DNA of 22,446 bases from an uncultured Actinomycetes bacterium (GTDB lineage: Bacteria; Actinomycetota; Actinomycetes; Nanopelagicales; Nanopelagicaceae). Location: the NCBI GenBank assembly GCA_903921405.1, contig CAIXPV010000056.1, positions 1 to 22,446 on the forward strand, written 5' to 3'. Both the position numbers and the translations under genes were made by a program. Numbering within the stretch: the first letter of the stretch is position 1; each line of letters opens with the position of its first letter. The notes beneath the pieces are model-generated. The model ran no database searches. It worked only from the letters and a program-made list of their open reading frames with translations, and had not been told where the DNA came from. Positions 1 through 7,188 of the stretch are shown here, piece by piece.

Positions 1-1113
1 AGTCGTGCCTTTTGTAGAAATAGTTGAGGTAACAGATGTTGCGATGAGAATTCCGGCAAACAACGATATAACTGTTGTAGTTACGGCTCCAATATAGATA
101 TTGCGTGGGCGTATTTTGACGTGACGCAACGGCTCTTCTATGTACTTATTGGTCAGATGTGCCAGTACAACTGTGAGTGCGATACATAAAGCTCGTTCAT
201 ACATATGAAGAGGTCTGCCCAAAGCGCTACTTGGCAACACGAGTGCTGGCCAATGCCAAAGATAAAGAGGATAAGAAATACGCCCCAGCCATTGGCTGAA
301 TGCGTTGTTGGATAGGTCATTAAATATTGGGGGCCATACTGGGATTGAAGCTATAAGAATTGCTGTTCCTATAACCGGCACCAGTGCATTGATTCCAGGA
401 AAGGTAGTTTTTTCACTGAAGTGAAATGCGGAGTAAATGAGAGCTCCCATACCAAACCAAGGAAGTAGCCGTATGTGCAGTGCTCGCTCTGGGATGAAGA
501 GAAGGAGTGCACCAACCCCAAGCTCCCACGCACGAGTAGGTAGTGAATAAAAGGCCCAAATGGGTGACGTCTGTGTTTGGTAAATAGATAAAAGGAGTGA
601 CAGAACGGTGGTGATTAAGATTCCACGAAGAACAATTCGTTTTCCATACTTGGCCAATACAATCATCAAGACAGGCCATACAAGATAGAACTGTTCTTCA
701 ACTGCCAAAGACCAATAGTGAATGAACGGTGAAGGAGTTGCATTCAGATTTTGATAATCATTTTGCCACCACGCAAAGAGATAATTTGAAATATAGGCCG
801 CAGCAGCAAATAGATCTCGGCCCAATGCATCACGCGTAATTACTGGGAGAATGAACCATCCTACGATTGCAGTCGAGAAGAGCACAAAGACCGATGTTGG
901 CAAAAGACGTTTAATTCTTCGTTGGTAAAAAGCATTGAGATTTAATCGACCTGTCGCATCAATCTCTCTTAAGATCAGTCCAGTAATGAGATAACCAGAG
1001 ATAACATAGAAGATATCTACACCTATAAAACCACCACCGACGATCCGAGCATGAAAGAAGGTGACAATTAAGGCAGCAAGTGCACGTAATCCTTGTATCT
1101 GCAGAACGCGCAT
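1..1113 (-). CDS. Membrane acyltransferase, acyltransferase-3 (OafA/YrhL) family, C-terminus cut off by window edge
   Basis: This is an open frame of 371 codons running off the left edge. The N-terminus reads MRVLQIQGLRALAALIV, the usual opening of integral-membrane acyltransferase-3 proteins. Family landmarks follow in order: H21, then GVDIFYVISGYLI (about 31-43), WSLAVEEQFYLVWP near residue 165, and RISYPLYLWHWPAL near residue 285. Hydrophobic segments alternate throughout, as expected for about ten membrane helices. Known relatives O-acylate surface sugars or peptidoglycan; some carry an extra C-terminal SGNH esterase domain. The visible part ends in a last membrane segment, so whether such a domain follows lies outside the window. 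The start codon is two bases beyond the apt stop, so the two genes are probably co-transcribed. No Shine-Dalgarno sequence is visible. The substrate cannot be told from sequence. Confidence 0.9.
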   Translation of the reverse strand, partial: MRVLQIQGLRALAALIVTFFHARIVGGGFIGVDIFYVISGYLITGLILREIDATGRLNLNAFYQRRIKRLLPTSVFVLFSTAIVGWFILPVITRDALGRDLFAAAAYISNYLFAWWQNDYQNLNATPSPFIHYWSLAVEEQFYLVWPVLMIVLAKYGKRIVLRGILITTVLSLLLSIYQTQTSPIWAFYSLPTRAWELGVGALLLFIPERALHIRLLPWFGMGALIYSAFHFSEKTTFPGINALVPVIGTAILIASIPVWPPIFNDLSNNAFSQWLGRISYPLYLWHWPALVLPSSALGRPLHMYERALCIALTVVLAHLTNKYIEEPLRHVKIRPRNIYIGAVTTTVISLFAGILIATSVTSTISTKGTT

Positions 1114-1115
1114 AA

Positions 1116-1643
1116 TTAAGAAACTATCAGTGTGGAAATAGTTATCTCTGGATATTTGTTTTCTAAAAATTCGCGTCCTGTAAGGGCTCCGATCTCCAGA
1201 AGCGCCAGTACTCCAACAACCTCGCCACCGCAGCGTCGGACTAATTCGATTGCCGCAGCGATAGTCCCTCCCGTAGCAAGTACGTCATCTACGATCAGAA
1301 CCTTGTCCCCGGCGCCGAGTGCATCGACATGAATCTCAAGGGTGTCTGTTCCATATTCCAAACCATAGCTTTCACTCAATGTTGCATAGGGAAGTTTTCC
1401 CGCTTTTCTGATGGGAATAAATCCCGAGTTAAGCTGATGTGCCAACGCACTCGCAAGGATAAAACCACGAGCTTCGACCCCGGCGACAAGCGTTCCTGCT
1501 TCTGCGTAACTGGAAAAACTCTTTGTGACTGCGCTGAATGCTTCGGAGTTTGAGAGCAGGGGAGTGATATCTAGAAATCTGATACCGGGTTTTGGGTAGT
1601 CAGGAATTTCACGGATGAGCGAGAGCGCGTCATCGATATGCAT
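1116..1643 (-). CDS. apt: Adenine phosphoribosyltransferase
   Basis: Apt condenses adenine with PRPP to AMP and pyrophosphate, a one-step cytoplasmic purine salvage reaction. The 175-residue product has normal family length. It shows the N-terminal signature IPDYPKPGIRFLDITPLL (13-30), the segment VAGVEARGFILASALA (53-68), and the PRPP-binding motif VLIVDDVLATGGT (115-127) with its paired aspartates. Residue 24 in the DITPLL signature is Leu, where Lys is more usual. The ATG is the only sensible start, since the conserved region begins a dozen residues in. It lies one base beyond the 3' end of tRNA-Leu, leaving no room for a separate promoter or Shine-Dalgarno outside the tRNA. The mRNA is therefore probably made by read-through from the tRNA and is leaderless after tRNA processing. 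The acyltransferase gene follows two bases after the stop. Confidence 0.97.
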   Translation of the reverse strand: MHIDDALSLIREIPDYPKPGIRFLDITPLLSNSEAFSAVTKSFSSYAEAGTLVAGVEARGFILASALAHQLNSGFIPIRKAGKLPYATLSESYGLEYGTDTLEIHVDALGAGDKVLIVDDVLATGGTIAAAIELVRRCGGEVVGVLALLEIGALTGREFLENKYPEITISTLIVS

Positions 1644-1644
1644 G

Positions 1645-1728
1645 TGTCCGAAAGGGGACTTGAACCCCTAAGCCCTTGCGGGCACTAGCACCTCAAGCTA
1701 GCGCGTCTGCCAATTCCGCCACCCGGAC
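1645..1728 (-). tRNA. tRNA-Leu (anticodon GAG)
   Basis: An 84-base class II tRNA. The acceptor strand GTCCGGG pairs with TTCGGAC (two G-U pairs). The D-arm region is GCGGAATTGGCAGACGC. The anticodon stem CTAGC/GCTAG closes loop TTGAGGT, giving anticodon GAG. A long variable arm GCCC-GCAA-GGGC is diagnostic of Leu/Ser/Tyr types. The T-arm is AGGGG-TTCAAGT-CCCCT, followed by discriminator A. The 3' CCA is not encoded: the next bases are CAT, the last two of which belong to the apt start codon, so CCA must be added after processing. It reads CUC and, by wobble, CUU codons. Confidence 0.97.
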
Positions 1729-1741
1729 TGAGTGAAGGGTA

Positions 1742-1747
1742 AGGATA
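1742..1747 (-). promoter_or_regulatory. Possible -10 element for tRNA-Leu–apt–acyltransferase transcript
   Basis: TATCCT lies 13 bases upstream of the mature tRNA 5' end, in the 43-base gap shared with the divergent M20 gene. A second candidate, TACCCT, lies 7 bases from the tRNA. No convincing -35 is seen. The gap between the two genes requires at least one promoter here, but which hexamer is used is uncertain. Confidence 0.35.
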
Positions 1748-1771
1748 GCAATTTGGTGACAGAATGGCGAA

Positions 1772-3085
1772 ATGGATACATCGTCGCTCTCACGCATTGA
1801 ACAAGAAGCTATTGCAATCTGCCAAGATCTCATCAGAATCCCTAGTGTGAATTTCGGCGAAGGAAAAGGTGATGAGTCTGCTGTTGCAGCGTATGTAATT
1901 GCTTCACTTGCCGAAGTAGGCATTGCGGCAACTATGTATGAGTCTGCTCCTGGGCGATGCAATGTAATGGCGCGATTAGAGGGCGTCGATTCAACTCGAC
2001 CTGGCTTAGTAGTGCATGGCCATTTAGACGTTGTGCCGGCAAATGCTAGTGATTGGAGTGTCGATCCTTTTTGTGGAGATATAAAAGACGGCATGATCTG
2101 GGGTCGCGGCGCAGTTGATATGAAAAATATGGATGCGATGATTTTGGCGACTGTTCGTGACTGGGCACGCACTGGATACAAGCCACCTCGCGACATTGTT
2201 TTAGCCTTCTTTGCCGACGAAGAGGCTGGAAGTATTTTTGGTTCACATTGGATGGTGAAGAATCATCCACAGGTTTTTAAAGGATGCAGTGAAGCAATTT
2301 CTGAAGTAGGCGGCTTCTCGGTAACTGTTACAGATGGAAAGCGTCTCTATATGATCGAGACTGCCGAAAAAGGTATTCACTGGATGCGTTTAACCGCTAA
2401 TGGTCGTGCAGGTCATGGCTCTGTCATGAATGATGAAAATGCGCTGACTCGGCTTACTGATGCGGTCAGTGCAATCGGAAATTACACGTGGCCGCAGCGA
2501 TACAGCACAACTGTTAAGGCCCTCTTTAAAAGAGTCGCCGATGCGACCGGCAAGACATATGACGAAAAAGACCTACGACCTTTGCTTTCAGAGGTTGGTT
2601 TTGCTGCACGTATGATCGGTGCAACTCTGCAAAATACCGCCAACCCAACCATGCTTGAAGCTGGATATAAAGCAAACGTTATTCCTGGTTCAGCGAGTGC
2701 GGTTATTGATGGGCGATTCATTCCGGGCTTTGAAGATGAGCTCAATGAAACAATCGCTACCTTGATTGGTCCCCATGTCAACGTTGAAACCATTACACGC
2801 GATAAGGCATTAGAGGTCCCATTTGAAGGCGGCCTAGTAGATGCAATGTGCGCGGCAATCATGAAGGAGGATCCGGAAGCGATTCCTGTCCCATACATGA
2901 TGAGCGGTGGTACCGACAACAAAGCATTGGCAGACTTGGGGATCATCGGTTATGGGTTTTCACCTCTCAAGCTCGATGCCGAATTTGATTTCATGGCTAT
3001 GTTCCATGGCGTCGATGAGCGCGTACCTGTTGATGGTTTAGCTTTCGGCGTTAGAACCCTGAAAGATTTTCTAGAAAACTGTTAA
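1772..3085 (+). CDS. M20-family zinc metallopeptidase / amidohydrolase (ArgE/DapE/ACY1-like)
   Basis: A 437-residue cytoplasmic two-zinc hydrolase of peptidase family M20. The zinc and catalytic signature VVHGHLDVVP (80-89) carries H84 and D86. The bridging Asp is in GRGAVDMK (D116), and the catalytic base pair is ADEE (E150/E151). Further family ligands are likely E178 and H412 (in MFHGVDERV). A dimerisation-type insert occupies the middle. M20 enzymes cleave N-acyl amino acids, dipeptides or N-succinyl-diaminopimelate; sequence alone does not settle the substrate. I recall a similar protein (Rv2141c) near the mycothiol ligase region of M. tuberculosis. The ATG at 1772 begins a normal N-terminus; CAGAAT six bases upstream is a weak leaderless -10 candidate. 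Its stop overlaps the stop of the convergent reductase by four bases. Confidence 0.9.
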   Translation: MDTSSLSRIEQEAIAICQDLIRIPSVNFGEGKGDESAVAAYVIASLAEVGIAATMYESAPGRCNVMARLEGVDSTRPGLVVHGHLDVVPANASDWSVDPFCGDIKDGMIWGRGAVDMKNMDAMILATVRDWARTGYKPPRDIVLAFFADEEAGSIFGSHWMVKNHPQVFKGCSEAISEVGGFSVTVTDGKRLYMIETAEKGIHWMRLTANGRAGHGSVMNDENALTRLTDAVSAIGNYTWPQRYSTTVKALFKRVADATGKTYDEKDLRPLLSEVGFAARMIGATLQNTANPTMLEAGYKANVIPGSASAVIDGRFIPGFEDELNETIATLIGPHVNVETITRDKALEVPFEGGLVDAMCAAIMKEDPEAIPVPYMMSGGTDNKALADLGIIGYGFSPLKLDAEFDFMAMFHGVDERVPVDGLAFGVRTLKDFLENC

Positions 3086-4026
3086 AGACTCACATCATCT
3101 AAAGCGCTTCTAACAATATCGGGAAGCGTAATCTCTTCTGATTGAAGCAGCCCGCGAAGTTGGGCACCTGTTCGGGCACCCACTATTGCACTTGTAACAC
3201 CAGGTGCATCACGAACCCACGCCAACGCTACCTCCAATGGAGAGAATCCCAATCCCTGAGCTGCAATGCTCACTGCCTCAACAATTCTAGAGCTTCGCGC
3301 ATCTAAGTAGGGCTCGATGTGTTTTGCAAAGTGCGGAGCCGCGCCTCGTGAATCACTCGGTACTCCCTTTCGATATTTTCCAGTAAGAACTCCGCGAGCA
3401 AGCGGTGCCCATGCAAGAAATCCGATTCCACAATCATCAGCGGCCTCTAATACTTCTACTTCGGCATCTCGATTAAGAAGTGAGTATTCATTCTGAACTG
3501 TTGTTAAGGGAGATTTCATCGAATTTGATTGCTGTTTCGTAGCCGCTCGAGCCAACTGCCAACCAGAGTAATTGCTGACACCAACGTATCGTGCGCGCCC
3601 CGTTGTATAGGCATAGTCCAACGCGGCCAAAGTTTCATCTAATGGTGTGAATGGATCCCAAGCGTGAATCTGCCAGATATCTACATAATCGCTAGCTAAG
3701 CGGTTCAAAGATTTATCTAACTGTGAAATGAGAGTGTTTCTTGAAGTGTCGACACTTCGAGCACCATCTGTAAAACTCAAACCCGCTTTAGTCGCAATTA
3801 CTACATCATCACGATTAAAAAGCGTTCCGATTAGGCCACCAATAACTCGCTCACTATCGCCATCTCCATACGTATTGGCAGTGTCAATGAAGTTGCCTCC
3901 AGCATCGATAAAGGCTCGACACTGATCGGCCGCCTCGTGTTCGTCTGTATCGCGACCCCACGTCATGGTGCCGAGTCCAAGGCGCGACAGTGTCAGTCCA
4001 CTGGTACCGGCTCTTCGCATCTGCAT
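3082..4026 (-). CDS. Aldo/keto reductase
   Basis: A 314-residue NADPH-dependent oxidoreductase of the AKR superfamily (TIM barrel, cytoplasmic). The full catalytic tetrad is visible: D48 and Y53 in FIDTANTYGDGDSE, K80 in IATKAG, and H121 in IWQIHAWDP. The opening RRAGTSGLTLSRLGLGTMTWG and the later RYVGVSNYSGWQLA are standard. The C-terminal part contains TSAIVGARTGAQL, matching the cofactor-phosphate-binding region. The substrate is unknown, as usual for this family. Start: ATG at 4024-4026; a second ATG two codons in is possible. The first lies exactly six bases from TAAGGT, which suits leaderless expression. It is divergent from the histidine phosphatase gene and convergent with the M20 gene. 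Confidence 0.93.
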   Translation of the reverse strand: MQMRRAGTSGLTLSRLGLGTMTWGRDTDEHEAADQCRAFIDAGGNFIDTANTYGDGDSERVIGGLIGTLFNRDDVVIATKAGLSFTDGARSVDTSRNTLISQLDKSLNRLASDYVDIWQIHAWDPFTPLDETLAALDYAYTTGRARYVGVSNYSGWQLARAATKQQSNSMKSPLTTVQNEYSLLNRDAEVEVLEAADDCGIGFLAWAPLARGVLTGKYRKGVPSDSRGAAPHFAKHIEPYLDARSSRIVEAVSIAAQGLGFSPLEVALAWVRDAPGVTSAIVGARTGAQLRGLLQSEEITLPDIVRSALDDVSL

Positions 4027-4032
4027 GGGCCG

Positions 4033-4038
4033 ACCTTA
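4033..4038 (-). promoter_or_regulatory. -10 element of leaderless aldo/keto reductase gene
   Basis: TAAGGT with an upstream TGC (extended -10 form TGnTAAGGT) lies exactly six bases before the ATG, placing the predicted transcription start at the start codon. No good -35 at 17 bases. Confidence 0.5.
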
Positions 4039-4064
4039 GCAAGGCATTGCGCCAAAACCTGCGA

Positions 4065-4070
4065 TAGCCT
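4065..4070 (+). promoter_or_regulatory. -10 element of leaderless histidine phosphatase operon
   Basis: TAGCCT lies seven bases before the ATG at 4078, with no Shine-Dalgarno between. It probably drives the three-gene run 4078-5922. Confidence 0.42.
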
Positions 4071-4077
4071 TTGGTTT

Positions 4078-4749
4078 ATGCAGATAGTTTTGATTCGACA
4101 TGCGCATTCACAGGCCAACGCACAGGGAATCCTTTCTGGACAACTTCCTGGAATCGCCTTATCGCCCCGTGGAATCGATCAATCAGAACGATTAGTAACA
4201 CGATTAGGTGCGATAAAGATTCGTTCTTTGCATGTCAGCCCTTTACAACGTTGCCGCGAAAGCATTTCACCGTGGTGGGAAAAAGTAGGTTCGCCCACTA
4301 ATCCTAAAATCTCCCTGATAGAGGATGAGAATTTAATCGAGGTCGACTATGGGCAGTGGAGTGGCAAGAAACTCTCCCAGCTATCACGCAAATCTGGATG
4401 GAAAACTGTTCAATCCACTCCAAGTGCTATGTATTTTCCTTCAGGTGAAGGTTTGGCCGCGGTTCAAGAACGGGCGATGCGCTCGGTCCATCAAGTACTA
4501 ACAAAGAAGGGCAGAGGCTCGGATGTATTTGTTAGTCATGGCGATGTAATTAAATCAATTGTCGCCTCAGCTCTTTCTATGCACCTTGATGATTTTCAAA
4601 GAATCGTTATCGATCCGGCCTCGGTTACGGTCTTGGATTTTTCATCCGATAAACCTCGCGTGTTATTGCTCAATGATTCACGTTCTGACCTAGAGAGCTT
4701 TCTTAACGCCCCTTTTCGTGCGCGAAATCTGACAGGTGGGGGCGCATGA
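4078..4749 (+). CDS. Histidine phosphatase (phosphoglycerate-mutase-like), MSMEG_4193 family
   Basis: A 223-residue branch-1 histidine phosphatase. Catalytic residues by position: R7 and H8 in LIRHAHSQAN (the usual RHG is RHA here), R58 in SPLQRCRES, acid E88 in NLIEVDYGQWSG, and H154 in VSHGDVIK. In this superfamily H8 becomes phosphorylated. Its place as first gene of the trio with DUF3090 and an SCO1664-family protein, upstream of mshC, identifies it as the actinobacterial MSMEG_4193-type protein (Rv2135c-like, from memory). The physiological substrate is unknown. The frame stays open upstream to 3937, but that part overlaps the reductase gene. The ATG at 4078 begins exactly at the conserved IVLIRHA strand and follows a -10 hexamer. 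The stop shares ATGA with the DUF3090 start, implying translational coupling. Confidence 0.92.
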   Translation: MQIVLIRHAHSQANAQGILSGQLPGIALSPRGIDQSERLVTRLGAIKIRSLHVSPLQRCRESISPWWEKVGSPTNPKISLIEDENLIEVDYGQWSGKKLSQLSRKSGWKTVQSTPSAMYFPSGEGLAAVQERAMRSVHQVLTKKGRGSDVFVSHGDVIKSIVASALSMHLDDFQRIVIDPASVTVLDFSSDKPRVLLLNDSRSDLESFLNAPFRARNLTGGGA

Positions 4750-5234
4750 TCTTCGATGCGATAGATCGCTTCATCGTTGGAACTGTTGGTCAGCCTGGCG
4801 AGCGTGAATTCTTTCTACAACTACGACAATCAACTCGACTCGTCACAGTTTCAATTGAGAAATCACAAGTTGCAGCACTTACTTCTCGCATGGAGATGCT
4901 GCTTTCACAACTACGAAAGAGTGGCCACGTAGCTGCAACCTCTCCTGTAGATGACCAACCATTAGAGCAACCAATTGAATCTGACTTTGTAGTCGGCGCC
5001 ATATCTATTGCGTGGAACGAAGAAACAAGCTGCGTACAGATAGAGCTTCTAGATATCGACCAGGAAGATGAGGCGCAGGGATTAAACCTTCACATCTCCC
5101 TTCAGATGGCACAATCTTTCACCAGACGCGCTCATGCCGTCATCAATGCTGGGCGCTTACCGTGCCCACTATGCGGATTGGCAATAGATCCGCAGGGACA
5201 TCTGTGCCCAAGGGCCAATGGATATAGACGCTAA
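4746..5234 (+). CDS. DUF3090 family protein with C-terminal zinc-binding-like Cys/His cluster
   Basis: A 162-residue protein of unknown function, recognisable by the N-terminal GTVGQPGEREFFLQ (13-26) and the C-terminal cluster CPLCGLAIDPQGHLCPRANG. The cluster gives C140, C143, H152 and C154, a probable zinc site. The family (DUF3090; Rv2134c/SCO1663-like, from memory) is known almost only from actinobacteria, as the middle member of a conserved trio. No membrane segment or signal peptide. Its start overlaps the phosphatase stop (ATGA) and its end overlaps the next gene by 17 bases, so the three products are likely made together and may act together. I have no basis for assigning an enzymatic activity. 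Confidence 0.92.
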   Translation: MIFDAIDRFIVGTVGQPGEREFFLQLRQSTRLVTVSIEKSQVAALTSRMEMLLSQLRKSGHVAATSPVDDQPLEQPIESDFVVGAISIAWNEETSCVQIELLDIDQEDEAQGLNLHISLQMAQSFTRRAHAVINAGRLPCPLCGLAIDPQGHLCPRANGYRR

Positions 5235-5922
5235 GGCCCGAATTTTAACTTCCGGCGAACTTGAAGTCACCGGTAGGTTAATAGATGCTTCGAATGCAAC
5301 ATTATACGCAACCTCAACATTAGATGGTGTCTCTCTCACGTGTATCTATAAGCCGATTGCGGGAGAACGAGGTCTGTGGGATTTTCCCGATGGAACACTG
5401 GCGCATCGCGAGTACGCCGCTTATTTAGTCAGTAATTTTCTCAATTTAGATCTTGTTCCACTCACCGTGTTAAGAGATGGACCTTACGGTGAAGGCATGG
5501 TTCAAGAGTGGATAGAGATAGATCAAGATGTTGATCTTGCGCAATTCTTTTCAACTCAGCACCCTGAACTGCGCGCCATGGCTTTCTATGATGCAATAAT
5601 CAACAACACTGATCGAAAGATTGGCCACTTACTTCCAGATCAATCTGGCAAAGTTTTTGGATGTGACCATGGCGTAACTTTTCACAGTGATGACAAATTG
5701 CGAACGGTTCTTTGGCAGTGGTCTGGAGATCAACTCTACGAATCAGAGCTAGAACTACTTCGAAAACTTAGGCAGGCGTTGGGTGCAGAGCTAGACCTTG
5801 CGCGGTATCTAACCATGAATGAAATCCAAGCCCTAGAGATGCGAATTTCTCGCCTGCTTGAGGAGAAGACTATGCCGGTACCGAGCCCAGATTGGCCCCC
5901 AGTGCCTTGGCCTGCATTTTAG
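5218..5922 (+). CDS. SCO1664-family protein, phosphatidylinositol-kinase/HipA-like
   Basis: A 234-residue protein, third of the actinobacterial trio (Rv2133c/SCO1664 type). Characteristic segments are CIYKPIAGERGLWDFP (42-57), VPLTVLRDGPYGEGMVQEW near residues 80-99, DAIINNTDRKIGH (125-137), VFGCDHGVTF (146-155) and LRTVLWQWSG. The order resembles an atypical kinase core: K45 as ATP-contacting lysine, E65 as a helix-C glutamate, N130/D132 as a catalytic-loop pair, and D150 as metal-binding aspartate (DHG in place of DFG). That reading is inference; no activity is established to my knowledge. The ATG at 5218 overlaps the end of DUF3090 by 17 bases. A proline-rich tail (PVPSPDWPPVPWPAF) ends the protein. 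The stop is 24 bases before mshC. Confidence 0.9.
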   Translation: MDIDAKARILTSGELEVTGRLIDASNATLYATSTLDGVSLTCIYKPIAGERGLWDFPDGTLAHREYAAYLVSNFLNLDLVPLTVLRDGPYGEGMVQEWIEIDQDVDLAQFFSTQHPELRAMAFYDAIINNTDRKIGHLLPDQSGKVFGCDHGVTFHSDDKLRTVLWQWSGDQLYESELELLRKLRQALGAELDLARYLTMNEIQALEMRISRLLEEKTMPVPSPDWPPVPWPAF

Positions 5923-5934
5923 GCGAACTCAAAC

Positions 5935-5940
5935 TAGTAT
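5935..5940 (+). promoter_or_regulatory. -10 element of leaderless mshC
   Basis: TAGTAT lies exactly six bases before the mshC ATG at 5947 in the 24-base gap after the SCO1664-family gene. No Shine-Dalgarno is present. mshC may therefore be transcribed on its own as well as by read-through. Confidence 0.5.
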
Positions 5941-5946
5941 AAGCAA

Positions 5947-7188
5947 ATGCAATCGTGGCGTGAGGTAGCTGTTCCGACTTTGAAGTATTCAGAATCTATT
6001 CCACTTTTATCATTAACTAACTCTATGACTGGCCTGAAGCAATCTCTCGGCCTTAAAGATACCTATCGCATGTATGTCTGTGGCATAACTCCGTACGATG
6101 CAACGCATCTTGGTCATGCTGCCACTTATTTAACTTTCGATTTAGTACAAAGATATTTACGTGCTCAGGGGAGTACCGTCAACTACGTTCAGAATATTAC
6201 TGACATCGATGACCCACTTCTTGAGCGTGCACAGCGCGATGGTATTGACTGGCGCGATCTTGCTACTTCGCAAATCGATCTATTCCGAAGTGACATGGTT
6301 GCTCTAAGAGTAATTCCACCTGAGCATTACATCGGAGCAGTCGAGGCCATTCCTCTAGTAGTGAAAGCCATCGAAAATCTTGCAGCTAAAGGCACCACAT
6401 ATCTAATCGATAAAGATCTATATTTCTCAAACTCAGTTGAAAGTGGTTTTGGCGCACTCTCCCACTTAGATCGCCAGACAATGGAGTCGATTTTTGCCGA
6501 ACGGGGAGGCGATCCAACACTTCTCGGTAAGCGTGACTCACTGGATTGCTTGGTCTGGATGTCACAACGCGAAGGGGAACCTGGTTGGGAATCTACTTTA
6601 GGTAAAGGCCGTCCGGGGTGGCATATCGAGTGCACAGCAATTGCATACGAATACCTTTCACCTTTGTCTACAGATCCTGAATTAATAGATATTCAAGGTG
6701 GAGGAAGTGATCTGATTTTTCCTCACCATGAAATGTGCAGATCTCAAGCTCGCGTCCTCACCGGTAAAGAGCTAGCCACCAATTATGTCCATGCTGGAAT
6801 GCTTGGTTTAGATGGCGAAAAGATGAGTAAGAGCAAAGGAAACCTTGTTTTTGTGTCAACGTTGATTGCACAAGGTGTCAATCCAATGGTTATCAGATAT
6901 GCACTCATGAAAAACCACTATCGAGAAGACCGAATGTGGACCAATGAGATTTTGGAAACAGCACAGGGTGAGTTTTTAGAAATAGTTACGATTTGTGCCC
7001 AAGAGAATGTTGCTCCTACAGAGCCAGCTATTTCAAAGATTATTGCCGCTCTTGCCAATGATTTAGATACTCCATTGGCATTACAGATAATTATGGACTG
7101 GGTTTCTCAATCTCAAGAAGGAGCAACTGGAGGAGATGTCAATGCCATGCGAAACGCAATGGATTCGTTAATGGGGTTAGTGTTCTAA
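5947..7188 (+). CDS. mshC: Cysteine--1-D-myo-inosityl 2-amino-2-deoxy-alpha-D-glucopyranoside ligase
   Basis: MshC joins cysteine to GlcN-Ins with ATP, the penultimate step of mycothiol synthesis, the main low-molecular-weight thiol of actinobacteria. At 413 residues it has normal length. It is a class I cysteinyl-tRNA-synthetase relative: YVCGITPYDATHLGHAATY (43-61, HIGH-like HLGH 54-57) and KMSKSKGN (292-299). Expected zinc ligands are C45, C229 (WHIECTA) and the H260/H261 pair (FPHHE). It is MshC and not CysS because of the N-terminus MQSWREVAVPTL, the THLGHAATY form, DSLDCLVW, the early end after LANDLDTPLAL, and the absence of a tRNA-binding C-terminal domain. It follows the phosphatase/DUF3090/SCO1664 trio. 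Its stop overlaps the stop of the convergent PAC2 gene by four bases. Confidence 0.97.
   Translation: MQSWREVAVPTLKYSESIPLLSLTNSMTGLKQSLGLKDTYRMYVCGITPYDATHLGHAATYLTFDLVQRYLRAQGSTVNYVQNITDIDDPLLERAQRDGIDWRDLATSQIDLFRSDMVALRVIPPEHYIGAVEAIPLVVKAIENLAAKGTTYLIDKDLYFSNSVESGFGALSHLDRQTMESIFAERGGDPTLLGKRDSLDCLVWMSQREGEPGWESTLGKGRPGWHIECTAIAYEYLSPLSTDPELIDIQGGGSDLIFPHHEMCRSQARVLTGKELATNYVHAGMLGLDGEKMSKSKGNLVFVSTLIAQGVNPMVIRYALMKNHYREDRMWTNEILETAQGEFLEIVTICAQENVAPTEPAISKIIAALANDLDTPLALQIIMDWVSQSQEGATGGDVNAMRNAMDSLMGLVF

Noticed and set aside
1693..2196. Long antisense reading frame through the start of the M20 gene and tRNA-Leu
   Set aside because: It covers a clear tRNA and a well-supported gene, and its product resembles no protein family I recognise.
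3937..4077. Upstream extension of the histidine phosphatase reading frame by 47 codons
   Set aside because: It runs antisense through the reductase start, and the conserved fold begins exactly at ATG 4078 behind a -10 hexamer.
5947..7188. Cysteinyl-tRNA synthetase
   Set aside because: The MQSW N-terminus, the THLGHAATY and DSLDCLVW forms, the missing tRNA-binding C-terminal domain, and the DUF3090/SCO1664 neighbours all fit MshC.
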